Positions 1-10,398 of a stretch of 64,000 bases of DNA are shown here, piece by piece. The position numbers and the translations under genes are program-made. Every line of letters begins with the position of its first letter. Position 1 is the first letter of the stretch. Below the pieces are notes generated by a model. The model saw only the letters and a list, made by a program, of their open reading frames with translations. It was not told where the DNA came from and did no database searches. Origin of the DNA: Qipengyuania gaetbuli (lineage in GTDB: Bacteria > Pseudomonadota > Alphaproteobacteria > Sphingomonadales > Sphingomonadaceae); the NCBI RefSeq assembly GCF_009827315.1, contig NZ_WTYF01000004.1:2108001-2172000 (forward strand), written 5' to 3'.

Positions 1-817
<817 letters not shown>

Positions 818-933
818 TTAAACGGTTCAAATTGATTGCCATAAGCGATTGAGCGGCGAAGCGTGCCCCAGATGCGAAAAGCGCCGCCATCCCGCTGGAA
901 TGACGACGCTTTCGTGACTGATCTGGGTCAATT

Positions 934-2523
934 TCAGGCGGCCTGGGCGATGTCCTCGACCGGCTCGGTGCGGATCAGGTAATCGAAGGCGGACAGGCCC
1001 GCTTTCGAACCTTCGCCCATGGCGACGACGATCTGCTTGTAAGGCACGTCGGTCACATCGCCTGCGCCGAAGATGCCGGGCACATTGGTGCGGCCTTCCT
1101 CGTCGGTGACGATCTCGCCGAACTTGGTCAGCTCGAGGCCCGAGTCCTGCAGCCATTCGGTGTTCGGCACGAGGCCGATCTGGACGAACACGCCTTCCAG
1201 CGCGACGCGGCGTTCCGAACCCGACTTGCGGTCCTTGAGGACGAGGCCGTTCACCTTGCCGTTCTCGCCGGTGATCTCGGTCGTCTGGCCGCTGGTGACG
1301 ATCTCGACATTGGGGAGGCTGCGTAGCTTGGCCTGCAGCACTTCGTCGGCGCGCAGCTTCTCGTCATATTCGATCAGCGTGACGTGGTCGACGATCTTGG
1401 CGAGGTCGATGGCCGCCTCGACTCCCGAATTGCCGCCGCCGATCACCGCGATGCGCTTGCCCTTGAACAGCGGACCGTCGCAGTGCGGGCAATAGGCGAC
1501 ACCCTTGTTGCGGTATTCCGCCTCGCCCGGCACGCCGAGATTGCGCCAGCGGGCACCCGTCGCAAGGATCAGGCTGCGGGCCTTTAGGCTTGCGCCATTG
1601 CCAAGCTCGACTGTGTGCAGACCGCCTTCCTTGGTGGAGGGGACGAGCTTCACGGCCTTGGCGAGATCCATCAGGTCGATGTCATATTCGCCCACGTGGC
1701 GCTTCAATTCGCCAGCCAGCTTCGGCCCTTCGGTATAGGGCGTGCCGGGGAGGTTCTCGATGCCGAGCGTGTCGTGCAGCTGCCCGCCGAAGCGTTCCGC
1801 CGCGATACCGGTGCGAAAGCCCTTGCGCGCAGTGTAGATTGCAGTCGCCGCGCCTGCCGGACCGCCGCCGATGACGAGCACTTCGAACGGGCCCTTGGCC
1901 GACAGCTTTTCTGCCGCCTTCTCCTCGCTGCCCGTGTCGAGCTTGGCGAGGATCTCGGCCAATTCCATCTTGCCGTTGTAGAAGGGCTCGCCGTTGAGAA
2001 AGGTCGCGGGCACCGCCATGATTTCCCGTGCCTCGACCTCGTCCTTGTGCGTGCCGCCTTCGATCAGCGTGGCGGTTATGCGCGGGTTTTCCAGCGCCAT
2101 CAGCGTCAGCGCCTGCACCACGTCGGGGCAGTTGTGGCAGGATAGCGAGAAATACATCTCGAAATTGTAATCGCCTTCGAGGCCGCGGACCTGTTCGATG
2201 AGGTCGGCATCGACCTTGGGCGGGTGTCCGCCGGCCCACAGCAGGGCGAGGACGAGGCTGGTGAACTCGTGGCCCATCGGCAGGCCCGCGAAGCGCACCC
2301 ACTTTTCCGCATCGCTGGCGCGCCGGATGACAAAGCTGGGCTTGCGCGCGTCGGTCCCGTCGAAGCTCGCGCTGACGAGTTCGTGCAGCGCGGCGATTTC
2401 CTCCAACAGTTCGCGCGTCTGCGCGGACTTGGCGTCATCGCCCAGCGAGGCGACGAGTTCGATCGGCTCGCGCAGATTGGCGAGATAGGTCGAGAGCTGC
2501 TGCTTCATCGCGGTGTCGAGCAT
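934..2523 (-). CDS. ahpF: alkyl hydroperoxide reductase subunit F
   Basis: NADH-dependent flavoprotein disulfide reductase that regenerates AhpC. At 529 residues it has the full family length: an N-terminal thioredoxin-fold pair with CHNC (within SCHNCPDVV), an FAD-binding [10 protein letters not shown] motif near residue 220, the redox-active CPHC ([11 protein letters not shown]) and a second nucleotide-binding [10 protein letters not shown] motif. The start MLDTAM resembles the canonical MLDT start of AhpF. It lies ~150 bp downstream of ahpC in the same direction, and is probably co-transcribed with it. Confidence 0.97.
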   Translation of the reverse strand: MLDTAMKQQLSTYLANLREPIELVASLGDDAKSAQTRELLEEIAALHELVSASFDGTDARKPSFVIRRASDAEKWVRFAGLPMGHEFTSLVLALLWAGGHPPKVDADLIEQVRGLEGDYNFEMYFSLSCHNCPDVVQALTLMALENPRITATLIEGGTHKDEVEAREIMAVPATFLNGEPFYNGKMELAEILAKLDTGSEEKAAEKLSAKGPFEVLVIGGGPAGAATAIYTARKGFRTGIAAERFGGQLHDTLGIENLPGTPYTEGPKLAGELKRHVGEYDIDLMDLAKAVKLVPSTKEGGLHTVELGNGASLKARSLILATGARWRNLGVPGEAEYRNKGVAYCPHCDGPLFKGKRIAVIGGGNSGVEAAIDLAKIVDHVTLIEYDEKLRADEVLQAKLRSLPNVEIVTSGQTTEITGENGKVNGLVLKDRKSGSERRVALEGVFVQIGLVPNTEWLQDSGLELTKFGEIVTDEEGRTNVPGIFGAGDVTDVPYKQIVVAMGEGSKAGLSAFDYLIRTEPVEDIAQAA

Positions 2524-2670
2524 GGAAATCTCCGAAGGGATGGGAGGATGGGAAAAGGCCCGGGGCGGGGGGGAGGCAAGTGCCCCGGGCCTTCCAGCGA
2601 CCCGAGTCCAGTCAGGCTCGGGCTCTTGGGCGGCACCCGGAGAAGATGGGCGCCGCCGGTCTTGTCGCGC

Positions 2671-3237
2671 TTAAATCTTGCCGACGAGGTCGAGCGAGGG
2701 AGCCAGCGTTTCGCTGCCTTCTTCCCAAGCTGCCGGGCAGACCTGGCCGGGATTGTTGCGCACGTACTGGGCGGCGCGGATCTTGCGGACCAGTTCGTTG
2801 GCATTGCGGCCGACGCCTTCGCAGGTCTGCTCGACCAGCTGGATCACGCCGTCCGGATCGACGACGAAGGTGGCGCGATCGGCCAGGCCGACGCCTTCAC
2901 GCAGCACGTCGAAGTTCTTGGCCAGCTCGTGGTTCTGGTCGCCCAGGAACGGGAAATTCAGCTTGCCGATCTTTTCCGAGGTGTCGTGCCATGCCTTGTG
3001 GCTGAAGTGGGTGTCGGTCGACACGCCGTAGACTTCGACGTCCAGCTTCTGGAGCATTTCGTAATGCTCGCCGAGGTCTTCGAGCTCGGTCGGGCAGACG
3101 AAGGTGAAGTCGGCCGGATAGAAGAAGAACACGGCCCACTTGCCGCGCACATCTTCGTCGGTGACGTCGTAGAAGTCCTTGCCGGCCTGGAAGGCGGTGG
3201 CCTTGAACGGTTTGATCTGGCTTCCGATGATACCCAT
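2671..3237 (-). CDS. ahpC: alkyl hydroperoxide reductase subunit C (peroxiredoxin)
   Basis: Typical 2-Cys peroxiredoxin that reduces H2O2 and organic hydroperoxides and is recycled by AhpF. Its 188 residues match the E. coli-type AhpC length. The peroxidatic Cys is in DFTFVCPTE and the resolving Cys in [11 protein letters not shown]. The chosen ATG gives [11 protein letters not shown], the family start, with GGAG nine bases upstream; an in-frame upstream ATG at 3303 would add 22 unconserved residues. A perfect inverted repeat (3300-3319) and an ATAG-type half site (near 3283) in the upstream region suggest peroxide-responsive control, possibly by OxyR, which is not encoded in the window. Confidence 0.97.
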   Translation of the reverse strand: MGIIGSQIKPFKATAFQAGKDFYDVTDEDVRGKWAVFFFYPADFTFVCPTELEDLGEHYEMLQKLDVEVYGVSTDTHFSHKAWHDTSEKIGKLNFPFLGDQNHELAKNFDVLREGVGLADRATFVVDPDGVIQLVEQTCEGVGRNANELVRKIRAAQYVRNNPGQVCPAAWEEGSETLAPSLDLVGKI

Positions 3238-3299
3238 GGTTGTTATTCTCCGTATGTTCGGGTTGGAATTCGTGCTTTCCAGATAGGGTTCGCTGCGAT

Positions 3300-3319
3300 G
3301 CACAAAAGCGATTTTGTGC
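3300..3319. promoter_or_regulatory. perfect inverted repeat upstream of ahpC, candidate operator
   Basis: Eight-base arms GCACAAAA and TTTTGTGC are separated by GCGA, about 63-82 bp upstream of the ahpC start. The repeat is AT-rich, in the position expected of an operator, and lacks a T-run that would suggest a terminator. The binding protein is unknown; OxyR or another peroxide regulator is the first guess. Confidence 0.4.
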
Positions 3320-3452
3320 GATTGCGAGCATCGAAATAATCAATCAATCGATTGGAACTTTCGATAAGTGCAACTGTCGCGCGACTTCGTTGCGTCTGGC
3401 GCAAGAGAGGGGCGTCACAAGCCGGTTCGCGAAATCCCGATTATCGTGCTAG

Positions 3453-4244
3453 GTGAAGGGGATGGGAGCTGTCCTCGCAGACCGATCCCCGCGCTCCGCG
3501 GCAGGAAACAGGCGCCTCGACTGGCGCAGCGCCGGCATTGCGGCCGGCCTGACGATCTCGCAATTCGCGCTCCTGCTGATAGCCCTCCAGATGCGTGCCG
3601 CAGTGCCCGAACCGCCGCAGCCGCTCCCGGTGATCCAGCTACCCAAAGCTGCGCCCGAACCGCCGCCGCCGGTGCCCGATCCGCCTGCGGCAGAGCCGGA
3701 CATTGCGGGCGGCGCACCTGCCCCCGAAGTAGCGCGCAGCCTGCCGTTGGCCCCGATCGTCCTGACGGAACCGGAACCGGTCATGGTCGCTGTCGAGCGG
3801 CCTGATCTCGCCCTTGTACCGCCTTCCGCCATAACCGGGCCGGGTGGAACCGGGCTGGGCGGCATCGGAACGGGCACGGGGTCGGGCATAGGCAACGGCA
3901 AGGGCGGTGGCGGCGAGGCGGCCGCGCCGAAGCGGCTGGTCCGGCTGAGCTGGGCCCCGTCGATGCGGTTCGAGCGGTTGCATCGCTACTATCCCGACGC
4001 GGCAAAGTCCGAACGGATTGCAGGCGTCGCCCGCCTCGATTGCGAGATCATCCGCCGCGACCGGGTGCGTGATTGCCGCCTGCTTGGAGAAGCGCCTGCC
4101 CAGTACGGCTTCGGTGAGGCGGCCTTGCAGGCAGAGGGCGTCTATCGCCTGCAACTGCGCGAGCGCAACGGTACGCGCATCTATGGCGAACGGATCATCC
4201 TGAACGCGCATTTCAAGCCCCCGCCCGGAGGCAAGAAGCCCTAG
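3453..4244 (+). CDS. TonB-like energy transducer protein
   Basis: A 263-residue protein with TonB architecture: a short basic cytoplasmic N-terminus, one membrane segment around residues 27-45 (ISQFALLLIALQM), a long Pro-rich periplasmic spacer, a Gly-rich linker, and a C-terminal domain with features of the TonB C-terminus (YYPDAAKSERIAGVARLDCEI, followed by a conserved tail). TonB proteins couple the proton motive force to outer-membrane receptors, but no exbB, exbD or receptor gene is adjacent. The GTG start at 3453 may be replaced by the ATG nine bases downstream. It runs convergently into aroC with one base between stop codons. Confidence 0.8.
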   Translation: MKGMGAVLADRSPRSAAGNRRLDWRSAGIAAGLTISQFALLLIALQMRAAVPEPPQPLPVIQLPKAAPEPPPPVPDPPAAEPDIAGGAPAPEVARSLPLAPIVLTEPEPVMVAVERPDLALVPPSAITGPGGTGLGGIGTGTGSGIGNGKGGGGEAAAPKRLVRLSWAPSMRFERLHRYYPDAAKSERIAGVARLDCEIIRRDRVRDCRLLGEAPAQYGFGEAALQAEGVYRLQLRERNGTRIYGERIILNAHFKPPPGGKKP

Positions 4245-4245
4245 T

Positions 4246-5316
4246 TCAGCGACCCGTCTGTCCGCGGTGGAGCAGCTTGTGGTCCGCCAGCACCAGCGCC
4301 ACCATCGCTTCCACCACCGGTGTCCCGCGAATACCGACGCAAGGGTCGTGGCGGCCCTTGGTGCGCACCTGTGTCGCCTCGCCCTGCCGGTCGATACTGG
4401 CGACGGGGGTGAGGATCGAACTGGTCGGCTTGAAAGCGACGCGGCAGACCACCGGTTGGCCGGTGGAGATACCGCCCGCGATGCCGCCTGCATGGTTGGC
4501 CGCGAATTCTGGGCCGTTTTCGCCCGGTGACATCGCATCGGCGTTCTGTTCGCCGGTCAGGCGCGCTGCCTCGAAGCCGTCGCCGATTTCCACGCCCTTG
4601 GCCGCATTGATGCTCATCATCCCTGCGGCAAGGTCGCTGTCGAGCTTGGCATAGATCGGCGCGCCCCAGCCCGCCGGAACGCCGGTGGCGACGCATTCGA
4701 CCACCGCGCCGAGAGATGATCCGGCCTTCCGTGTCTCGTCGACCAGCGCTTCCCAGCGCTTGGCGGCGGCTGCATCCGGGCACCAGAAGGGATTGCGGCC
4801 GATCTCGGCAGCGTCGAAATTCGCCGGATCGATCCGGTCGCCGCCGATTTCGGCGACGTAAGCGATGATCTTGACTTCGGGGATGACCTTTCGCGCCACC
4901 GCGCCTGCCGCCACGCGCATCGCCGTCTCGCGCGCGCTGGACCGCCCGCCGCCGCGATAGTCGCGAAAGCCGTATTTCGCGTCATAGGCATAGTCGGCAT
5001 GGCCGGGGCGATAGGTGTTCGCGATCTCGGAATAGTCCTTCGATCGCTGGTCGGTGTTCTCGATCAGCAGGCTGATCGGCGTGCCGGTTGTCTTTCCCTC
5101 GAACACGCCCGACAGGATGCGGACCTCGTCCGCCTCCTTGCGCTGCGTGGTGAACTTGTTTTGCCCGGGCTTCCTCGCATCGAGGAAGGGCTGGAGGTCG
5201 CCTTCGGCCAGCGCGATGCCCGGCGGGCACCCGTCGACGATCGCGCCGATGGCGGGGCCATGGCTTTCCCCCCAGGTGGTGAAGCGAAGCACGCGTCCGA
5301 AAGTGTTCCAGCTCAT
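4246..5316 (-). CDS. aroC: chorismate synthase
   Basis: Catalyses the last shikimate step, 5-enolpyruvylshikimate-3-phosphate to chorismate, using reduced FMN. The 356-residue protein starts [20 protein letters not shown], which carries the GESHG signature. The second signature [20 protein letters not shown] and the [13 protein letters not shown] segment are also intact. The ATG at 5316 is preceded by AGGAAGG at good spacing; a longer in-frame start at 5403 lacks family support. With prephenate dehydratase at 32 kb, it supplies aromatic amino-acid synthesis, though the two genes are not linked. Confidence 0.98.
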   Translation of the reverse strand: MSWNTFGRVLRFTTWGESHGPAIGAIVDGCPPGIALAEGDLQPFLDARKPGQNKFTTQRKEADEVRILSGVFEGKTTGTPISLLIENTDQRSKDYSEIANTYRPGHADYAYDAKYGFRDYRGGGRSSARETAMRVAAGAVARKVIPEVKIIAYVAEIGGDRIDPANFDAAEIGRNPFWCPDAAAAKRWEALVDETRKAGSSLGAVVECVATGVPAGWGAPIYAKLDSDLAAGMMSINAAKGVEIGDGFEAARLTGEQNADAMSPGENGPEFAANHAGGIAGGISTGQPVVCRVAFKPTSSILTPVASIDRQGEATQVRTKGRHDPCVGIRGTPVVEAMVALVLADHKLLHRGQTGR

Positions 5317-5432
5317 GGTGAGCCTTCCTGTCGCAACTGTGGGCGCGTGTCCATTCGTGCTGGACCAAATCCTTCTTGGGGGGCAAGAACAAAACGCGCT
5401 CATGCAGCGAAGCGTAGCGCGGAAAGAGACTT

Positions 5433-6035
5433 ATGATTGCGAAGCTCAAGGGCCTGCTCGACGATACCGGTGCCGACTGGGCGGTGATCGACGTCGCCGG
5501 CGTCGGCTATCTCGTCCATTGTTCGACCAAGACGCTCGCAGCGCTGGGCGAGAAGGGCGAGGCCTGCACGCTCTACACCGACCTTCAGGTGAGCGAGAAT
5601 GACATGCGGCTGCTCGGTTTCGCCGAAGCGGCGGAGCGCGACTGGTTCCGCCTGCTCACCCAGGTTCAGGGCGTGGGCAGCAAGGTGGCGCTGGCTATCC
5701 TGTCCGCGCTCTCGACCGCAGAGGTGCAGCAAGCCTGCGCCAGCGGCGATGCCGCAACGGTCGCCCGCGCGAACGGCGTGGGCCCGAAACTGGCGGGGCG
5801 CATCGTCAACGAGCTGAAGGACAAGGCGGGCGCGCTGCCTTCCTCGGGCGGCGGCGCGGCGATGGCCGTAACTCCGGCGGGCGGAGCCAGCGCCGATGCG
5901 GTGAGCGCGCTCGAGAACCTGGGTTTCAAGCCCGCCGTCGCGGCGCGGGCAGTAGCTGCCGCGCAAGGCGAACTGGGCGAAGGCGCGAGCGAGGGCGACC
6001 TCATCCGCATCGCGTTGAAGCGGGCAGCGGGATAA
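5433..6035 (+). CDS. ruvA: Holliday junction branch migration protein RuvA
   Basis: DNA-binding subunit of the RuvAB branch-migration motor. The 200-residue protein begins MIAKLKGLLDD and has the N-terminal OB fold, two helix-hairpin-helix segments (GVGSKVALAILSAL and GVGPKLAGRIVNELKD) and a C-terminal domain (ALENLGFKPAVAARAV) that contacts RuvB. ruvB lies 720 bp downstream in the same direction, separated by two small genes that interrupt the more usual ruvA-ruvB order. Confidence 0.97.
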   Translation: MIAKLKGLLDDTGADWAVIDVAGVGYLVHCSTKTLAALGEKGEACTLYTDLQVSENDMRLLGFAEAAERDWFRLLTQVQGVGSKVALAILSALSTAEVQQACASGDAATVARANGVGPKLAGRIVNELKDKAGALPSSGGGAAMAVTPAGGASADAVSALENLGFKPAVAARAVAAAQGELGEGASEGDLIRIALKRAAG

Positions 6036-6046
6036 GGGGAATGACC

Positions 6047-6562
6047 ATGCGTATCACGATAGCAATGGTGGCAGTCGCGCTGATGGCGACCGGCGCTTCA
6101 GCCCAGGACATGAGCGCCTTCAAGCCGGGCCCGGTCTTCCCGCAATTCGGCCCGCACGCGCCGGTCGCAGGGATCGGGCAGGTGCCCGCCGATACCGAGT
6201 TCGCCATCGCTTTCGACGTGGCAAAGCCGGCGGACGAGGGCATGGTCAACCGGGGCTTCGAAAGCGCGGCGCGCTTCATCAACATGCACGTCGCCCACGG
6301 CGTGCCGGAAGACAACATCCGCATCGCCGTGGTCGTCCACGGCAAGGCAGTGATGGATTTGCTCGCCAAGCCCGAAAACACCTCTGCCGACATGGTGCAG
6401 GTCATGCTGGGCGAAGGCGTGCGCTTCATCGTCTGCGGCCAGAGCGCGGCGGCCTATGGCGTGAAGCAGGAGGACCTGCTGCCGGGCGTCGAAATGGCGC
6501 TCTCCGCCATGACCGCCCACGCATTGCTGCAGCAACGCGGCTATACGGTGAACCCGTTTTGA
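6047..6562 (+). CDS. exported DsrE-family protein
   Basis: A 171-residue protein with a signal peptide (MRITIAMVAVALMATGASA, cleavage before QDMS) followed by a DsrE/YchN-like fold. Features are FAIAFDVAKP at the first strand, IRIAVVVHGKAVMDLL, and a Cys in GVRFIVCGQSAAAYG, the position of the conserved Cys in the family. DsrE proteins act in sulfur relay or bind small thiol compounds; a periplasmic member probably binds a reduced sulfur or metal species, but this is inference. The second ATG at 6047 is preferred because AAGGGGA sits six bases upstream of it and abuts the first ATG at 6041. Confidence 0.82.
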   Translation: MRITIAMVAVALMATGASAQDMSAFKPGPVFPQFGPHAPVAGIGQVPADTEFAIAFDVAKPADEGMVNRGFESAARFINMHVAHGVPEDNIRIAVVVHGKAVMDLLAKPENTSADMVQVMLGEGVRFIVCGQSAAAYGVKQEDLLPGVEMALSAMTAHALLQQRGYTVNPF

Positions 6563-6572
6563 GAGTGATTCA

Positions 6573-6758
6573 GTGAGCAAGAGAGCGTTCCTCGCCATGT
6601 CACTGACGATCTTGCTCGTAGCCTTTCTGGGCTGGTGGTTCGGGCGTTCAGAGAGGTGTCTCAATCGCGAACCTACAGGTTACTGGGGCTTTGTAGGCCC
6701 CGAAATTGACCCGCGCAGCCACTGCATACGTTTATCGAGCCCGGTAATGCCCCTATGA
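6573..6758 (+). CDS. small single-span membrane protein, unknown
   Basis: A 61-residue reading frame starting at GTG with a purine-rich GAGAG upstream. Residues 5-23 form one hydrophobic segment ([20 protein letters not shown]), followed by a polar tail with two Cys. The stop overlaps the ruvB start by four bases (ATGA), which suggests translational coupling and supports its being real. I do not recognise a family. It could instead be a fortuitous frame ahead of ruvB. Confidence 0.5.
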   Translation: MSKRAFLAMSLTILLVAFLGWWFGRSERCLNREPTGYWGFVGPEIDPRSHCIRLSSPVMPL

Positions 6759-7783
6759 CCGAACCCGTTCCCCTCCATTCGCCCGAGCGGCAGCCGGAAG
6801 ACCCGGACGCGGCGCTGCGGCCCAAGAGCCTGTCCGAATTCGTCGGGCAGAAGGCGGCGCGCGAGAACCTTCGCGTCTTCATCGAGGCGGCGAAGAACCG
6901 CGGCGAGGCGATGGACCATGTGCTGTTCTTCGGCCCTCCGGGCCTCGGCAAGACCACGCTGGCGCAGATCGTGTCGAAGGAACTCGGCGTCGGTTTCCGT
7001 GCCACCAGCGGGCCGGTGATCGCCAAGGCGGGTGATCTGGCCGCGCTGCTCACCAACCTTGAACCCAACGACGTCCTCTTCATCGACGAGATCCACCGGC
7101 TTAATCCGGTGGTCGAGGAAGTGCTCTATCCCGCGATGGAGGACCGCGCGCTCGACATCATCATCGGCGAGGGGCCTAGCGCGCGGAGCGTGCGGATCGA
7201 TTTGCCGCCCTTCACCCTTGTAGGCGCGACCACGCGGCAGGGGCTGCTCACCACGCCGCTGCGCGACCGTTTCGGCATCCCGGTGCGGCTCAATTTCTAC
7301 ACCGAGGATGAGCTGCTGAAGGTCGTGACCCGCGGTGCAGGCCTGCTCGGCATGGGCATCGACGAGGGCGGGGCGCGCGAGATCGCCCGCCGTTCGCGCG
7401 GCACCCCGCGTGTCGCAGGCCGCCTGATGCGCCGTGTGCGCGATTTTGCCAGCGTGCTGGGCGAAGCGGTGGTGACTACCCGGGTGGCCGACGAGGCGCT
7501 GACCCGGCTCGAGGTCGACAGCCTTGGTCTCGATGCGATGGACCGGCGCTACCTCACCATGATCGCGACCACCTACAAGGGCGGTCCGGTGGGCGTGGAG
7601 ACGCTGGCAGCGGGCCTCAGCGAACCGCGCGACACGGTGGAAGAAGTGATCGAGCCCTATCTCATCCAGCTGGGGCTGATCGCACGCACCGCGCGCGGGC
7701 GGATGCTCAACGATGGCGGCTGGCAGCATCTCGGCATGAGCGCGCCGCGCGCCGCGGGGCAGTCGGACATGTTCGACAAATAG
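6755..7783 (+). CDS. ruvB: Holliday junction branch migration ATPase RuvB
   Basis: AAA+ motor subunit of RuvAB. The 342-residue protein has Walker [12 protein letters not shown], Walker B FIDEIH, sensor 1 GATTRQG, the arginine-finger segment PLRDRFG and the C-terminal winged helix ([10 protein letters not shown]). It is family length and intact. Its start overlaps the upstream small gene by four bases. Confidence 0.98.
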   Translation: MTEPVPLHSPERQPEDPDAALRPKSLSEFVGQKAARENLRVFIEAAKNRGEAMDHVLFFGPPGLGKTTLAQIVSKELGVGFRATSGPVIAKAGDLAALLTNLEPNDVLFIDEIHRLNPVVEEVLYPAMEDRALDIIIGEGPSARSVRIDLPPFTLVGATTRQGLLTTPLRDRFGIPVRLNFYTEDELLKVVTRGAGLLGMGIDEGGAREIARRSRGTPRVAGRLMRRVRDFASVLGEAVVTTRVADEALTRLEVDSLGLDAMDRRYLTMIATTYKGGPVGVETLAAGLSEPRDTVEEVIEPYLIQLGLIARTARGRMLNDGGWQHLGMSAPRAAGQSDMFDK

Positions 7784-7979
7784 GCTGAATCGCCCGGTAA
7801 CATCCCGCGATTTTCCGGTCCCATAGCGGGACAGGCCTTGCGCAACGCTCGCGCGGGTCAGGAAAATTTAGTTTTGTGGCCTCATAAGGACGTGTAAATT
7901 CGTCGGTCGGGGGATTCGCGAAAATCCGGCTTTTCCGATCGATGCGGGGTAGTCCCCCGCGCAGCAGGAAGTGCATCAT

Positions 7980-9098
7980 ATGTCGGTCAAAGCAGCGCTT
8001 GCCAAATTGTCAGCCACCGCCGCCGGCGGTGCGCTCGTCGTTGGTGGCGCGGTCCACGTGGCCGAACGCCCGATCACCGATGCGCCGAGCTACAAATCCA
8101 AGAGCATCAAGCAGGCCAAGGCCAAGCCGGTCCCGATCAAGCGGGCCAAGCCTCCGGTCCGCGCCGCGCGCACCATTCCGCAGCGTGTGCTCGAATGCGT
8201 TCCCGCCGATTCGCCCGAAGCGGCCTATGATCCCAACAACGTCTGCCCGCCGGTGCAGCGCGTGGTGATGACCCCCGTGCCGCTACCCCCGCTGCCGCAG
8301 GCGGCCCCGCCGTCGGGTGGCGGCGGCTCGCGCTCGATCCAGGGCGGCTATGGAGGCGGATACGGCGGCGGCTTCGGCGGCGGTTTCTTCGGCGGCTTCT
8401 TCGGCGGCGGATCGAGCGGCGGAAGCGTTGTCGTCAATTCGACCACCACCACGGGCGGCGACCTGCCCCCGATCAACATAACCACTACGTCGAGCACCAG
8501 CACCGGTGGCAGCTCGACCAGCACGTCGACCGGCGGCATCAGCACCTCCACGGGCGAGGTCAGCACCTCCAGCTCGACGTCCACCTCGACCAGCACGGGC
8601 AGCGTTTCCAGCTCGACGGGCGAAGTGTCCTCGACCACCACCTCGTCCAGCTCGGGTGATGTCACCAGCTCCACGTCCAGCTCGACCTCGGGCGACGTGT
8701 CGAGCTCGACGTCGACCTCGTCCTCGACCTCGGGCGATGTGAGCAGCTCGACCTCGACCTCCAGTTCGACGTCCTCGTCGACTTCGGGCGACATCACCAG
8801 CTCGACCTCGACCAGCGGCGACTTGAGCTCAAGCACGAGTTCCTCGACCAGCACGAGTACCAGCACTTCGACATCCGGTGGCACGACGACTGGCGGCCCG
8901 CCGCCGCCTCCGCCTCCGCCGCCGCCGCCCCCGCCCCCGCCGCCTCCCCCGCCGCCTCCCCCGCCGCCGTCGAGCACGAGCAGCGGAACGGAAGTGCCGG
9001 CACCGCCGATGATGGCGCTGTTCGGTCTGGGCGCGGCCGCGATCCTTGGCCGGCGACGCCTGCGCCAGGTACGCGGCGCGAAAGGCGCGAAGGCCTGA
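7980..9098 (+). CDS. Ser/Thr/Pro low-complexity surface protein with PEP-CTERM-like sorting tail
   Basis: A 372-residue protein in four parts: a hydrophobic N-terminus (KLSATAAGGALVVGGAVHVA), a basic segment and short Cys-containing part (to about residue 100), a Gly/Phe-rich stretch near 120-145, a long Ser/Thr region of repeats such as SGDVSSSTST (about 165-300), and 24 consecutive Pro codons (residues 307-330). The end is VPAPPMMALFGLGAAAILG followed by RRRLR, the motif-helix-basic layout of PEP-CTERM proteins processed by exosortase. Such proteins are often heavily glycosylated envelope or extracellular-matrix components. The ATG at 7980 is chosen because AGGA lies ten bases upstream, while the GTG at 7971 abuts it. 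No exosortase gene is in the window. Confidence 0.75.
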   Translation: MSVKAALAKLSATAAGGALVVGGAVHVAERPITDAPSYKSKSIKQAKAKPVPIKRAKPPVRAARTIPQRVLECVPADSPEAAYDPNNVCPPVQRVVMTPVPLPPLPQAAPPSGGGGSRSIQGGYGGGYGGGFGGGFFGGFFGGGSSGGSVVVNSTTTTGGDLPPINITTTSSTSTGGSSTSTSTGGISTSTGEVSTSSSTSTSTSTGSVSSSTGEVSSTTTSSSSGDVTSSTSSSTSGDVSSSTSTSSSTSGDVSSSTSTSSSTSSSTSGDITSSTSTSGDLSSSTSSSTSTSTSTSTSGGTTTGGPPPPPPPPPPPPPPPPPPPPPPPPSSTSSGTEVPAPPMMALFGLGAAAILGRRRLRQVRGAKGAKA

Positions 9099-9202
9099 AT
9101 TCGAACACCGCAGAGCCGGTTCGGCCGGCTCCGCCTCTGGCCCGCCCGGCACACGTGCCGCGGCGGGCATTTTCTTGGTCAGGGGATATTTGCAGCGGCC
9201 AC

Positions 9203-9234
9203 GAAAAAGGGCGCCAGCCCGGAGGCGGCGCCCT
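9203..9234 (-). terminator. rho-independent terminator of the downstream minus-strand gene
   Basis: The eight-base arms at 9208-9215 and 9227-9234 (AGGGCGCC/GGCGCCCT) form a GC-rich hairpin. Read on the minus strand it is followed by a run of Ts, just past the stop of the 91-residue secreted protein. Confidence 0.75.
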
Positions 9235-9256
9235 CTTCAATTGTTGACGGGGTTGA

Positions 9257-9532
9257 TCAGTTGCCCGGTTCGACACCCCGGCCGCGCGTCTGGAATTCGC
9301 GCGTAGCATCCTTGCTGTTCTGGGCCATGCGGTCCCAATCGGCCTTGGTGCCGCACATCTTCTTCTTGAACTTCGATCCGACGATCGAGGTGCGCTTGCA
9401 AATGACGCGCTCTTCACCGTCGTCTGCGGCAGTGGTTGCAGCCGTGTCGCCAGCAGCAGGCTCTGCATCCTGGGCGTAGGCGGCAGGCGCCATCAGCAGG
9501 GTTACGGCGAGGGCGATTGCGGTCTTCTTCAT
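9257..9532 (-). CDS. small secreted protein, unknown
   Basis: A 91-residue protein with a clear signal peptide (MKKTAIALAVTLLMAPAAYA, cleavage before QDAE). An acidic Ala/Thr linker follows, then a compact region with two Cys (RVICKRTSIVGSKFKKKMCG) that could form a disulfide and a charged helical tail. Similar short periplasmic proteins occur in sphingomonads, without known function. It has its own terminator. Confidence 0.82.
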   Translation of the reverse strand: MKKTAIALAVTLLMAPAAYAQDAEPAAGDTAATTAADDGEERVICKRTSIVGSKFKKKMCGTKADWDRMAQNSKDATREFQTRGRGVEPGN

Positions 9533-9675
9533 GTCTCTTCCTTCCGGGCCTATCGGACGGCCAAATCTGTCTCAACATTCATGGATATAGAACAGTATTA
9601 TGCACATAGCATGACCGGATGGCAAAGACGCTCGTCGAACAGGCTGGACAGGTCGTAGTCCGGCAGGCCGGTTCT

Positions 9676-10392
9676 TCAGCGGTAATTGCGACTCCATTCT
9701 TCCTGCCGGTACCACTGCGTGATCACGTATTTCTCCCCGCTGATGACAGGCAGTGCGGCATGGCGCGTATTCCGGTTGGGGCGCCCGCTGCGGTCCATAT
9801 TGTCCCATGCAATGAGCAGGCCGGGTTCGGGCCTGACGGTTAGGCCGAGTTCAGGAAATTCGGTCTCCCCGCCTGCTTCCACCGCGTTGAGGTAGACCAT
9901 CGCGGTCCAGCTACGCTGCCCGCCGCGCCGCCGCTCGTTCTGCCAGTGGTCGCGTTCCTCGCGGAAATAGTCGCGGTGGTGGCGGTATTCTTCGCCCACG
10001 CGGTAACGCTGGCCCTGGATGGTTTCCGCGTGGCTGCGCGCAATGCCGGTGACTTCGTCGATCTTGTGCCCGAGCGCGAGCGTTTCCGGCGCTTCCTGCG
10101 CGAAGAAATGTGTCGAGCTGGTGCGCGCGTTTGGCACCTTGCGCTCGTTGAACAGCTTTGAGGGCTGGATGCGACTTTCGATGGTGGCGATCAGCCGTTC
10201 GCACTCTGCAGGCGCGAGGAAGCCGGGCAGCAGGAATAGATCGGCCTTGGAGCGGCCACGCTCCTGCGCGCGCGGGTCGGCAAGCAGCCGCTCGCGGACG
10301 CTGGAGCCGATGGCGGAAAGGATTTGCGGGTCGGCCATGGGGTCGACCGGGCGTGGGCGCAGCAGTCCCGCCAGGCGGCCGAGCAGCGTCAC
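9676..10392 (-). CDS. prolyl 4-hydroxylase-like 2-oxoglutarate/Fe(II) dioxygenase
   Basis: A 238-residue protein with the P4H catalytic core at its C-terminal half. The iron ligands fit HRD (in EYRHHRDYF) and the distal His in NTRHAALPV, with the 2-oxoglutarate-binding Lys in SGEKYVITQW. A linker with charged residues (NERRRGGQRSW) lies between. Bacterial members hydroxylate proline or other side chains in proteins or peptides; the target is unknown here. The GTG start sits six bases after the rhodanese stop, so it is the last gene of an acnA-rhodanese-P4H operon. Confidence 0.9.
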   Translation of the reverse strand: MTLLGRLAGLLRPRPVDPMADPQILSAIGSSVRERLLADPRAQERGRSKADLFLLPGFLAPAECERLIATIESRIQPSKLFNERKVPNARTSSTHFFAQEAPETLALGHKIDEVTGIARSHAETIQGQRYRVGEEYRHHRDYFREERDHWQNERRRGGQRSWTAMVYLNAVEAGGETEFPELGLTVRPEPGLLIAWDNMDRSGRPNRNTRHAALPVISGEKYVITQWYRQEEWSRNYR

Positions 10393-10398
10393 GCCGCC

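Noticed and set aside
8461..8969. Short direct repeats that could suggest a CRISPR or tandem-repeat array
   Set aside because: The repeats are codon-level Ser/Thr/Asp/Pro repeats within one coding frame, without constant-length spacers.
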